From Viola odorata (taxonomy: Eukaryota > Streptophyta > Magnoliopsida > Malpighiales > Violaceae): 64,000 nt of DNA. The stretch covers positions 50,123,151-50,187,150 of the forward strand of contig OY829538.1 of NCBI GenBank assembly GCA_963691705.1, read 5' to 3'. The translations under genes and the position numbers were made by a program. The first letter of the stretch is position 1, and the number at the start of each line of letters is the position of its first letter. This document shows positions 22,723-34,400 of this stretch, piece after piece. The notes under the pieces were generated by a model, which saw only the letters and a list, made by a program, of their open reading frames with translations, was not told where the DNA came from and made no database searches.

Positions 22723-23960
22723 GGGTAATAACAAAAAAGACTTCCTCTACCATTTCGAAAAATAGAAATTTTATCTAGTTTTTAAATTTTTTATTCCGCC
22801 TTCCCTATATTAAAGGTCAACGACAAACACGCGGTCTCTGTTAATCAAATTAACAGATTACCTGCTACAACATGTTTTTTTTAAACTTGTTGTATTAGGT
22901 AATTATGTAAAAAAAATTTAAAAATTCCAAAATTTCTTTTTTTCTTATTTTCTTATTACAAAAATTCCAAAATTCCAAAATTTCTTTCTTTCTTATTTTC
23001 TTATTCCAAAAATTTAATCTTTTTTAAATATTACAAAATTTCTTTCTTATTTTATTATTCCTTAATTTGTTTCTTTCTTTCGTTTAATTATTTTCTTATC
23101 CTACATTTAATCAACTCAAATCCTGCATTTTCTTTCTTCTTTCCCAATCCATAAACTTCCATCTACAATTTCCCATCTTTTGTTTTATTCAAATTTTTTT
23201 TTTTTTATTTGCAGAAAAAACTTGAAGAAGAAAATGAAGGAGCAACAAAGTTCAAAACTCTTAGAACAAAGCCATCCGATTAATTAATCAAATAATTAAA
23301 CAAACAGTTAATCAAAACTCAATGTCTGCAATAAAAATTCACATTTAATTTGGGAGAAGGAGGAGGAGCATGTGGTGTGGTGGTGGTGGTGCATCAGATC
23401 TGCTACAACGGTGGAGACTATTATGACTGCCGATTCTGGTAGCTTAGGTTTGCCGAATCGGCAGTGGAGGATGGTGTTCCCACTCCGATTCTAGTGCTTC
23501 CAACCGTTGGTCGTAGTGGCGACGGTGCTGCCATGGATGTTGGGATTGGGTTTGGTGAAGACGGAGGAGTCGTGGCTGACCGGGTTGCAGGAGGGGTTGG
23601 CTGTGTCGACGATGGAAGATGATGAGCAGAGAGAGAGAGGGAAGAAGAAGAAGAAGAAGAAGAAGAAGAAGATTGCAGCAAACAGAGGAAGATGATGGAG
23701 AGAGAGAGAGGGAGGAAGAAATGATTTTGAAAAGAAAAAAAAAACAATTCAAAAAAAAGAAAAGAAAAAATTTGTTAGCCAGAAGGAAGAAAAGAGGCAA
23801 CCAGTTGGCCTGGGTCAATTTGGACGGTTTGTTAGTTTGACTAATAGAGACTGCGTGTTTGTCGTTAACCCTTAGTACAGGGAGACGAAATAAAAAATTT
23901 AAAAACTAGAGAAAGTTTCTATTTTTTCAAAATAATACTGGAGGATTTTTACGATTAGTT
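22723..23960. mobile_element. Mutator-like non-autonomous element, 9-bp TSD
   Basis: The inverted arms are about 130 bp: the left arm contains 'ctagtttttaaattttttat' and 'aacgacaaacacgcggtctc', and the right arm (about 23830-23960) the reverse complement. CATTAAAAA flanks both sides (22714-22722 and 23961-23969). The core has GGTGGT-rich DNA followed by GA/AAG-rich DNA (23620-23770). No transposase. It lies in intron 5 of the terpene synthase pseudogene, which continues at 23970-24100. Confidence 0.8.
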
Positions 23961-23969
23961 CATTAAAAA

Positions 23970-24530
23970 AGAAACCTCGCTTTGTCATTAAGTAGTAAAT
24001 TAGTAGCATCTAGTAATAATTGAACGTGCATGATTGAAATTAATCAGTATTGAACGTTGAATCAAAAAGAAGAAAAAAATTAAAACTTTCTCCATCAATT
24101 TTATATATTATATTATTTTTTTAGTACTTTTAAAGGTGAAATTTTATCCTCCGCATCGTCTCTCTTAATAAGATTCCTCACATAAATATTAAAATATTAT
24201 TAAATTGTTGGGTCTGTATGACCTTAATATACGTGATAGTGAAGTCACATTATCAAAATAATTTAAAATTTAGTAGGTTTCTTCCCTCAACCTTATAATC
24301 CCTCCCACTTTCAAAGAATGATGTTTGAAAATCAGGCATAAGGATTAAACCGGTAGCATTTTTTTGGCTGATGTGATTTTTTTAATGGAAGAGATGACAC
24401 TTAAGCTATATTTAACAACTAAAAAATAATTAAATAAAAGCATATAAGTTAAAGGGTCATTAAAAAAATAGTTCAGAAGAATCATTAATTAAAAAAATAA
24501 AGTTCAGAAGGTTTTTTTAGTCTTTTACCA
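23970..24530. other. terpene synthase intron 5 remnant then AT-rich DNA
   Basis: 23970-24095 resembles the intact gene's intron 5 (12850-13010; for example 'gattgaaattaatcagtatt'). Beyond that the DNA is AT-rich with no gene or clear repeat, and exons 5 to 2 expected here are missing. Confidence 0.5.
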
Positions 24531-24639
24531 ATGAAGTTATGCATGGTCGCCGAAATGGATTTTCTGTTTGATTTTCCATAACGTTGTTTTCATTTCCGAT
24601 GGCTGTAGCCTGTAGCTTAAAAGTCCCTATGTTTTGTCT

Positions 24640-25283
24640 AACTTGAACTTTAAAGTCCCTATATTTCTAATTGCACTCTATATGTTTCTATATTTGTTCA
24701 ATTTGACTCTATGAGTCCTGTAGTCAAAATTAAACAATTTCTAATTTCCTTATATTAATATCCTATGTGGCAATTAATAACATTAAAATATCCTACATGT
24801 CAAAATTTTAAATAATTTCCTTAGATTAATATCCTATGTGGCAATTTCTAATTTCCTTTGATGTTGTGTCTTTTAATAATTTCATTCAAAAGTAATAAAC
24901 CTTTTTTTTCTTCTAAAAAACAAGTTGTGGATAAAGTTTTTGGGTTTAAAAAATGGAAAGAAGGGAATGGAGATGCAGTGTGTATGTCCAGAGATGAAGT
25001 TTTCAGGGTGCAGTGGGCTATGGTGGATGAGGGGAAGGGAAGGAATGGACGGAGATGATGATGTGGGGGGCGCTCTAGAAGTGAGATTTTTTTTTTTATT
25101 ATTTGTCCATGTCACCAAGCCACGTCGGTAAAATAATAATTTTTAATATTATTAATTGCCTAAGAAAATTATTTTTTGAATTTTCGAAAAATAAGAAATT
25201 GTTTAATTTTCTCCACAAAAAAATATAGGGTCAAATTAGACAAATATAGGAACATGTAGGGTGCAATTAAAAATATAAAGTTT
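24640..25283. mobile_element. short terminal-inverted-repeat element
   Basis: The left end region 'aattgcactctatatg' followed by 'tctatatttgtt' is matched, inverted, by 'caaatataggaacatgtagg' and 'gtgcaattaaaaatataaag' on the right. The middle has no coding potential beyond GGGAAGG-rich sequence. I could not define the exact ends or TSD. It sits between two partial copies of the terpene synthase 5' flank (24531-24570 and 25277-25320). Confidence 0.5.
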
Positions 25284-25324
25284 TGCATGGCCACTGGAAT
25301 GGATTTTCGTTTGATTTTTCATCT

Positions 25325-26870
25325 GTTGTTTTCACTTCTGATCAATTAGAAAACCAATTCTACTATAAACCACAAAAGCAACAAAAACAACAAAAACAAT
25401 AAATTCTAATATCTCGTGGGTACTATCTTGTGGCACAATCAGCATGTGAGACACAAGTCAATCAGCAGCCCCGAGTCAATCAGCAGCCTCGAATTTTTTC
25501 CCGAAATACGTTTAAAGTTTCAATACTGGGATTCATTTGTTATATCTCCTGCCGGATAGTATTTAACCCTGGCTCTCGCGTAATATTATTAGTGTTTGTT
25601 ATAAACATTAGTTTAAGTTGATACTCTTTTCTTACCCAAAAAAAATGCATTTCACCGTTTGTTTTTGCTTCAAGAGTGTCGATTCTTGAGTTATTTGCTA
25701 CTTGACAGAGAAAGTAGTCAATTTTGTACAAATTAGTGGGTCTCATGGAAGGAATGGTAAATTGTCTAATAAAAAATATTTAAATAATCAAACCGTCCAA
25801 AATATTTAAACGTTTAGTGGCTTTTTTTCAAAACTACTAAGGGTTGGAATTAATGGTACCGTTGACTAGTATTTTAAAACACCTACTTTACTCAAGACTA
25901 CTAAGGGTTGGAATTAATGGTACCGTTGACTAGTACAAATTACAACTTAATTTACTCGATATTTATATATAAAAAAATTAATAATTAATCAATTAAAAGT
26001 ACTCTACATCGTAATGGTTCAACCTAATACAATTAAAATTTGTTTTACCGTAACAAGGTTAGAAGTACTTTAGCGAAAGGAAAACAAGCAAATCTAAACA
26101 CTTGTTGGAAAAAATGAATACTTCTAGTAATTAAAAATAGAGAACTTATTTCCTACATGGCAAAAGACAATTGAGTTATAAAGATTTTTCTCTTTTGACA
26201 ATTAGTCAATCACGTTTCTCTTTGAATAATTTGATTCTATTAAATTTTGCAAAAAAAACCACTTTTTTCATTGAGTTAAACACTGCTGGAAAAAAACGGG
26301 AACTATATATATAATCAAACTATTTATTTAATTATCAAAAAAATAAAATCTTACCAAAAACCCATCATTTACATTGTTATTTAAAATTATGTATTAATGT
26401 AAACGATGAGTTTTAGGTTAGATTTTATTTTTTAATATTATTTATAATTGATTGAATGATTAAATAATATGTATTTCACAGTTTTTATTTATTAAATAAA
26501 AATATAGCTAGCATCAAAATCTATGTGATTAAATAGTTAGAAGTTCAAATGTTACCACTATCATATAATTTACTTAAAATTAATTTACCATAAAGTATAA
26601 CTCAATATATATATAAGGTATGGCCAAGCTTAATTAAAGGATTTTTTTGCTTCAAGGGGTGTGTAAAAAAAATTGTTAAATTTATAAATTTGGGGGAGCT
26701 ACGATCCTTTACAAATTTTCAATTCTTTTATAATAGTTTGGAGAGTATTAGTGTTTTTCTTAATTAGCTCATTATATTTAACCGACGTTCAACATATTTT
26801 TTTATCTCATTAGCTCTCTCAAAAAATTTACATACCCATGACATTAATATACATATTTTGATATCAAAAA
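25325..26870. other. AT-rich intergenic DNA with a 40-bp tandem duplication
   Basis: No gene is seen. The block starting 'ctactaagggttggaattaa' and continuing through 'tggtaccgttgactagta' occurs twice, at about 25837-25876 and 25898-25936. Confidence 0.5.
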
Positions 26871-26875
26871 AACTA

Positions 26876-27118
26876 CTCCCTCTGTGGCAAAATAAATGAC
26901 TTCCTCGCATCTCAATATTCAGTAGGGAACGCATATCAAGGAAGTCGGATGACTCACTATTTTACCCCAAAAAATTCCGTACTTTTTTTCGAACGTACTT
27001 CCGAGAAAAAATTAGGGGCAAAATTGTCTCAAATAGTGACTGTTCCGGCCGCTTTAAGATACGTGCCAGAACAGTAAAAGTAAATCCTAAAACGACTATT
27101 GTTTTGCTCCAGAGGGAG
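26876..27118. mobile_element. Stowaway-like MITE
   Basis: A 243-bp palindromic element with CTCCCTCTG / AGAGGGAG ends and TA on both sides (26874-26875, 27119-27120). It carries the same internal words ('gactcactatt', 'tttttcgaacgtac') as the MITEs at 21777, 30969 and 46320. Confidence 0.85.
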
Positions 27119-27953
27119 TAATAAAAAACTAATTGTTGTTTTAACAAATAAAAAAATTAATTATTTCATAACTACTTTTCATATTAACCAAATGAAAAAA
27201 TATGTATGAATGAATAAATATTCCACATTTTCAACCGTTGTCATGAAAAATATAATTGGATCACTTTTTAAATACAACTTTTCCCCAAATCAATCATTTA
27301 TAAACTAACAGAGAAAAATGCCAAAAAATCACTGCTCCTAAATTATTGTACCTCTTTTCCAAACATCAATTAAAATTGGATAGAGGGAATATACAAAAAT
27401 CATTCAACTTATTTTTCTTTTTCTTTGATGAAATTAATAATTTAATTTTTGGTCATGTAGCATCACATGTATGAATTTCTATATAAATTAAACAAAACTA
27501 TAAAAAAATCAATAAAACCATTGCATCCTAATATATATGATTAATTAAGAATACAATTGTAAGTTATAGCACAATTAGAAAATGCATGTTTTTTTTATGG
27601 TTATGGGTTCGATTTATAACGAACGAGGAATGAAATTTCTATTACAATAATAATAAATAATAATAAATAATTATAAATAATATAAAACTATTTTTAAAAA
27701 GTATATATGTATATGAATACAATAAGGTTAGAAGTTACCGAGTGAGGAAAAGAGAAAGAAGCAAAGGTAGAACCCCATAAGGTTGGGGGAAAGTTTGAGA
27801 GGTGCCGTAACATGATCGTTGATAAATGCGGCGTCGTATTGGCCATTATTCCAACTCGGTAAATTAAATTACCAAATTAATTAACTAGAAATAGAAATAT
27901 TGCCTTCAAACTAATTATTTGGTTCTGTTCTTGTTTGCTTGGATTTATGTAGA

Positions 27954-28173
27954 TTGAAGAAGAAGGCCATGTATATTTCTAACGATGAAGATTGCATGGC
28001 CGCCGAAATGGATTATCCATCTACCTTTAATGTTACTCTATTATTGTAATCACGTTGTCTTCCATATGCGAAAATATAAATCAATTCAAATATGTTCGTA
28101 ATTTATGAAGATCGAAGAAGAAGGCCATATATACTTATAATGAAGATTGCATGGCGACCGAAATGGATTTTCC
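27954..28173 (-). repeat. two tandem copies of the terpene synthase 5' flank
   Basis: 27954-28021 and 28102-28173 both carry 'gaagaaggccat', 'atgaagattgcatggc' and 'gaaatggatt', matching 16318-16374 upstream of the intact terpene synthase. The second copy retains 'ttataatgaag' next to the TATA-equivalent position. The first lies about 110 bp upstream of the surviving exon 1 of the pseudogene. 28200-28814 after it is AT-rich with no gene. Confidence 0.6.
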
Positions 28174-28824
28174 ATCTATTATTGTGATGGCTGCCAAACA
28201 ACACGGTCATGGTCTTTAAAGAGGTACTTAGCCCCTCAAATTTTTAAAGCCCTAGCGTGACCAACGGGTTCAATGATGCTATTTTAATGATTTTACACTC
28301 ATAAATTAAAATACGAATTAATGTAATTTTATTGAAATATTTTTTTAGATATTTGTGATAAAAAACTTCAAGTATATCATTGGATGATTATCAAATTCAA
28401 AATTAAGTGAAATTAGTTAAAATGATTGTAAGTTTGATTTTAGCATTTATTTGATTAATATTCATTTAGCCTCTTTAAAAGTATTTAAAAAGTATTTAAG
28501 AAATTTTATTTTTAAGAAATTGGCCTTAAACATTTTCTGGGCATTTTCTGCCTAGTAACTAGCGGCATATCAGTAATCACACTAACGGTATATCGCTAGC
28601 TCCACACTAACTATATACCGCTAGAAATTAATGATATATCGCTAGTCTCTGCAAAGGCAGTAGTTGAACATTTATGACAGCTTTTCAAACGGGCATTTTG
28701 CCCCAAATCATGAAAAACAACTAGCTTTCATTATGTAGCTATTTAAACACTTCTCCTACCATTTATTATGGTTCAAGAGAATTAAAAATTCATTTGCAAC
28801 ACAAACTCTCTTATTTACTAATAT

Positions 28825-30233
28825 GGGATAAACACAAAATTGGCACTTGTACCTGTATTGATTGAGACATTTGACACCTCTATTTGTAAAACGATTTAAA
28901 AGGCACTTGCACTTAAAACATGACACATTTGGCACCTCCCATTAACACCGTCCACCGTCCACCGTTAAGTGCTGATGTGGCATACCACGTGGACTGACAC
29001 GTCACCAACACACTAACGTGACATGCCACATCATCATACCCGACCCGAATCCCGGTGGATACGGGTCTGAAACGGGTCATCCATTTGGTTGGCGAATGAC
29101 GCGTCGTCCACTTTGAGTGAACGACGCGTAGTTCCTCTCTTTCTTTCTTTCTTTCTTTTTTTTTTTTCTTTCTTTATTTTTTTCTTTCTTCATTCTTTTC
29201 CTCCTTTCCTGCATGGCTGCGCAGACCACATTCTCTTCTTTCTTCTTTCTTTTATCTTTTTTTACTGCTCTCTTTTCTTCTTTTCTTCTTTTCTTTTTTC
29301 CTTTTCTTCTCATATTCTCTTCTCTGCTTAGAACAACAAAAACAACAAACAACACACACACGGATGGAAAGAGGGGTGGCGATTTAGTGTTGAATCGGGG
29401 CTGGGATTTGGTGGTTTTGGCGATGGGTTGAAAAAATCGAAAATGGAGATTGGACGATTGGGTGGTCGGAGAAGGGGATTCGGTTGCGTTTTTTTATTTC
29501 TGTGTATTTGTTGATGTGGTGGTGCTGGTCGGGCTGGGGTTTGGTTGCCGAGAGGGGGGAGATGGTGCCGGCGGTGATGGTTGTGTGGTTGTGGCGAGTG
29601 ATGGAGTGGATTGGTGTGGATGAGAGCCGGTGGTGGTTGGTGGTGTGGCTGGTGTCCGACGGTGTGGTGCTGCTGCTGTTGCAGCTGGTCTCCACATCCC
29701 AAAATTGAAAATTTTCTTTTGAGCGATCCATTTTTACAAGCATCTTCAAGCACTCTGCATAACCCAAAATTGAAAATTCATGACCTCAGCTTGGACAAAG
29801 GAAAATGGACAACCAAAAAAATAAAAATAATAAGAAAGAGAAAAAAGATGAAGGATAGTTGTTCAGGCAAGAAAAGAAAAGAGTGATTTTTATGCATGTC
29901 TTACACAATAGACGACGTGTCGTCTAAATAGTTTGCCAAGCCACGCGAACGACGCGTCATTCGCCAACCAAATGGATGACCCGTTTCAGACCCGTATCCA
30001 CCAGGATTCGGGTCGAGTATGATGATGTGGCATGCCACGTCAGTGTGTTGATGACGTGTCAGTCCACGTAGCATGTCACATCAGCACTTAACGGTGGACG
30101 GTGGACGGTGTTAGTGGGAGGTGCCAAATATGTCATATGTTTCAAGTGCAAGTGCCTTTTAAATCGTTTTAAAAATGGAGGTGCCAAATGTTTCAATCAA
30201 TACAAGTATAAGTGCCAATTTTGTGTTTATCCC
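28825..30233. mobile_element. Mutator-like non-autonomous element, 10-bp TSD
   Basis: This 1409-bp element has inverted arms of about 285 bp (28825-29110 and 29945-30233) starting GGGATAAACACAAAATTGGC. Perfect 10-bp duplications TTACTAATAT lie at 28815-28824 and 30234-30243. The core repeats the layout of the elements at 16469 and 22723: CT-rich tract (29135-29330), GGT-rich middle (29390-29690), then a GA-rich tract (29810-29885). No transposase is encoded. Arms are well conserved, suggesting fairly recent insertion. Confidence 0.92.
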
Positions 30234-30243
30234 TTACTAATAT

Positions 30244-30968
30244 CAAAGGTTTGAGTTCTCAATATTGATTTTTCACCCCTTACATCTTTTAAAGTGAGTT
30301 TTCTTTTGGTGGTGGAATTTAAAATTTCGTTGTTACTTTATTGTCGTAATTACTGAAGTATAAGTAAAACACATTTGCAAAGATAAACTCTCATTTACAA
30401 ATATCAAAGGCTTGAGTTCTTAATATCGATTTTTCACCCCTTATATCTTTTTAAAGTGAATTTTCTTTTGGTGTTGTAGGATTTAAAATTTCATTATATT
30501 ACTTTATTGTCGTGAAGTATAAGTAAATTACAATGCATTAAGTATATATTTAAAAAACTTAAAAGTTACATTTATGAAAGTTAAAGTTGCATATTTATAT
30601 TTCGTAACTTAAAACGAAAACTTAAGTAAATATACTTTAATTGCGCAATTACGAAATTGTAAGTTAATTACGGATATATTTGTGTTATAAAACTTATAAG
30701 TTCATAATGTTACACTCATTATTGTAATTATGCAAGTACAAGTAAATTTACGATAGTCATGAAATTTAAAAATTACATACTCACGTAAATTAAATTTTAT
30801 GTAAATATACTTTAATTACGTAATAATTTACAAATATATTTGTGCAATAAAACTTATATCTCATAATGTCACTCTATAATTGTAATTACGTTGTGTTTCA
30901 TATACGAAAATGTAAATCATTCAAAATTTATACAATGATTTACATTTTCAAGATTTCTTACTAAAGTA
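30244..30968. other. AT-rich intergenic DNA
   Basis: No gene is seen. A segment beginning 'aatatcaaaggttgagttc' is repeated in diverged form at about 30240 and 30398, each followed by 'ttttcacccctta' and 'tttaaagtga', an imperfect direct repeat of about 160 bp. Confidence 0.45.
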
Positions 30969-31182
30969 CTCCCTCCGGTCCGAAATGTATGACGTTTTAG
31001 CATTTGCTTTTACTGTTCCGGAACGTATCTTAAGACGACCGGAATAGTCACTATTTGACATACGTTCGAAAAAAAGTACGAAATTTTTTGGGGTCAAATA
31101 GTGCCTCATTCGGCTTCCTCGATATGCGTTCCCTACTGAATATTGGGATGCGAGGAAGTCATACATTTCGGACCAGAGGGAG
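30969..31182. mobile_element. Stowaway-like MITE downstream of HESO1
   Basis: A 214-bp palindromic element with CTCCCTCCGGTCCGAAATG ends and TA on both sides (30967-30968, 31183-31184). It lies about 280 bp beyond the HESO1 stop codon, so it may be within or just after its 3' untranslated region. Confidence 0.88.
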
Positions 31183-31464
31183 TACCAAACACAGATGAAA
31201 ACATTGCTCTCTAACGCAAATATAGATTACTCTCAAAACTACAAACACAGATGAAACCAATGGGTTTCGTTTTCTAACATTTCCGTACCAAATGGGGTTT
31301 CAAAAAACTGTATGAAGCTCCTTCGGCTCCTCTCATATCATGCCCTACATCCAAAAAAAATGTTCACAAAATAGCCTTAATGAAAGCACTATGGAGTAGT
31401 ATGGAGTTATTATAAGACCCTAGGCATGCCCCAGATAGTAGAAACCATTTAACCACTACCACTT

Positions 31465-34400
31465 TCATTGTGATGGCTTTGCCCTCCATATCTGTTGCTG
31501 CCCTTGAACATTTTGTGGTTGCCCCGGGGGTCTCTGCTTCGTTGAATTGCTCGGATGACCTTCTTTCTGCTTCATTGAATTGCTCGAATGACCTTCTTTC
31601 TGCTTCGTTGAATAGATTATCTGACTTCCAGGTCTCTGCATGGTTGAATTGCTTGAATTACTTCCCTGCTTCTGATTAATCGCCCTGACAGGACGACTGT
31701 CCTTTCTTTGCACGCGAATCTGATGGTGCGCTTGCGGCTGTGCATATGCAGCAGCCATGCTAGTTTGTGGATAAGTAGTAATCTGATGGTGCCCGTAACC
31801 GTTAATTGGAACCATTGCCGGTGTTCCCAGAATCAACCTTGATATTTGTGGCCTCACCAACATACCGAGCAGAGAAATCTGATTCAGATTGGGTGAAACT
31901 AGACTCTGATGGGTCCTTTGGAATGCTTCAGAAATTCTTTGCAGGTTTGTAGCACTAACACCCCTTGCTGTATTTTGTGGCTGCTCAAAGGGGTCCTCGA
32001 TCTAACAAAGAACCAGATAAGTAAAAATCACATCAGCAATGGGGGAAAAAAATTGCAGTTAATTTCAGAAGGTGACAGATGAAAGAATTACAAAGATCGC
32101 ATAAGTTCTCGGCATCCATCTCATATTGCCTCTGATTTCTTCCCACTTCCCCGTAAATGGGCAAATGCCTAGATCCGTAGCCCTCAAACTTACGTCAGCA
32201 AACTGCAAAACACAGTAAAGCACATCACAAAGATTTGTTTGTCCATTTGGAAGAGCATTTAGGTAATCTTGAATAGCTCAGCATCCTACACTTCATCCGC
32301 GAGCGATTTATTATCAAATCATAAAAGCATTTCTTCATATCAAAAAAGGAAAATCAGTCTACACAAAACCACCATTTCATGCAATGTCTTATAAATTACA
32401 ACAAACACTACAGTTACTAGGCATATAGAAATAAGAAAGAAATTTGAGGTCAGAATAATTACCTTATCAAGAAATGAAATGAAAAGTTCAGACAAAGAAC
32501 TTCGGTTAACTGCTCCGGATCTGTCTGATCGATACCTAGCTATATTGGCAGCACATATTTCTTTAATAGATCTCTCTGCATCAGCCCTCACACCTACAAG
32601 AAACATATTGAAAAAAATTCCCATCAAGTGCTTCAAAGAAAGCGTGGAATATTATCATCAAAGGTAGGAAACTGTCAGCTTTTGGAATAACAGAGACCAT
32701 AAATTACCCATATGAATTGAAAGTCATCAAGCCAAAATACCATCTTAATTGTTAAGAATAACTTTAACATGAGATGATCTACAACTGCAAATGCCATTGC
32801 ACCAAGAAAGCAAATACTTTGTGAACTAATACAACTGCACAAGAGTTCCACAAAACCCATACCAAACCCACCAGACACCTACAAAGCTCCCACAAAAACT
32901 TCTATAAATCCTACACCAAAACTTTTTGAGACCCACTCATCAGCAAATCGATACTACTATCTTCTCCCCCATTGATCTCATCAATTCTTAGTTTCAAACT
33001 TTTATGCCAACACCAGAATAAAACCCGTCAAAAACCATTAATGTTCAATCCAATTGTTACAGATAATGCATAAACAATAACAAATTATGAGAAGTGAGAT
33101 TTTTAGATCCTAACTACGCAATCTAATTTATTTTCCCGAGACCATGAGAATGCCAGTACTGGTATTGAAAATCCATATGATACACCAAGTTCAACTATGA
33201 GATACTGGACTTCAAATTTCAAAATATAACTACCAACAAAAACAACTCCCAAAACCATCAAAATTTTAATATCTGTGCTATGAGCAACAAGCAAAGTACA
33301 TAATGCCAGTACTTGTTTGGAAATGATGCGGCACCTTCACAACAAGACAGTTCTCCCTGGACTCTCAGGAACAGTAGAATTGACACAACTGCCTCCAAGA
33401 AACAATGAAATTTTGAAACTACTGACTGAAGACATGGTTTGACTCTGAACATGAAAATAGGCTTCAGGAGTTTCATTCTGACTTCTAACTTATAAGAGTA
33501 CACAATCAATGGCAAAATGCAAGATTTCCTCATATAAGTAAGCTAATTTTGTGTGCATGTATTTAAACACGACAAGTACCTGTAAGGTCATCAGCAGCAT
33601 TTGTTGCATATATGTCTTTCAGAGGAGGTAAAATTGGAGGAACGCATGTCTGCAAGAAAATAAGTAATTGGAAAAGACTAACAGTAACTAAATTGTTGGA
33701 GTTCCATGAACCTTTAAAAAGTAGAACAACCAAAGCACACATGGATCAGTATTAAGGGACTAAATGATGAACAAATAATAAAGAGACGAATCTAGATTGA
33801 CTTGGAGTAAAAGTAACCACACCACCTTCACACGGCACATTTCTGATTGCAGAAAGAGTAAAACAGTATAATAGAAATGAAATGATCGGGAAGCATTTAT
33901 AAAGTCCAGTTACCATCATTCCTTTCTTCCCAAGTAAAGATAATTATTCACCTGAAAATGGAAGATAACAAGTAAACTGAGAGAGTAGGAATTCAACGAC
34001 CCAGCCTTTGGATTATTGATATTGTGAGCTTTGGCCCATTCCTTGACCTAAACACACAACAACAGCATCAGATAGTTGCACCTTGTTTTCCCAGTGCTGA
34101 CATTTCATAACCGTAAGAACATACCAGTAAGACCATATCGCGGAAGCGCTTATCAATCTCACTGAGCCAGAACAAGAATTTGGACTTCATTACCCCCTCC
34201 ATATTGTCAATTGAAACATCACAAGAGATGCCTCGGTATCCACTCTCAAATTTTAAAATGGGAACCCTTGCACTCGAGATAAATTTCAACCTATGCCATC
34301 CACCTGCAGATCAATATCATATGAAATCAAAACTTGTATACACTAATATACGCACAATCAAACCAGACGGAAGAGTAATTTGCTGCCCTACAACAATTCT

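Larger units (their letters stand above)
21686..27846 (-). pseudogene. second terpene synthase copy, broken (exons 1, 6, 7 remain)
   Basis: This is a tandem duplicate of the intact gene at 12090-16200. Exon 7 (stop at 21686-21688, acceptor near 22216) is split by a Stowaway MITE at 21777-22011. Exon 6 (about 22444-22690) keeps AYDTEAKW and a VPSF stretch, but a frameshift near 22530 destroys the C-terminal half before the metal-binding motif. Intron 5 carries a Mutator-like element (22723-23960). Exons 2-5, including DDXXD, are absent. Exon 1 (27739-27846, 108 bp, same donor) survives with His for Pro in the RP motif. Homology extends into the 3' flank (21588-21685 versus 11980-12089), so a segment rather than just the gene was duplicated. 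Confidence 0.9.

Noticed and set aside
23421..23840. Ser-rich and Arg/Lys-rich frames in the 22723-23960 element
   Set aside because: Products of the GAA/GA repeat tract between the inverted arms; not conserved coding sequence.
29077..29886. Several Lys/Phe/Ser-rich reading frames inside the Mutator-like element
   Set aside because: They come from CT-rich and GA-rich tracts and the GGT-rich core; low complexity with no domain.
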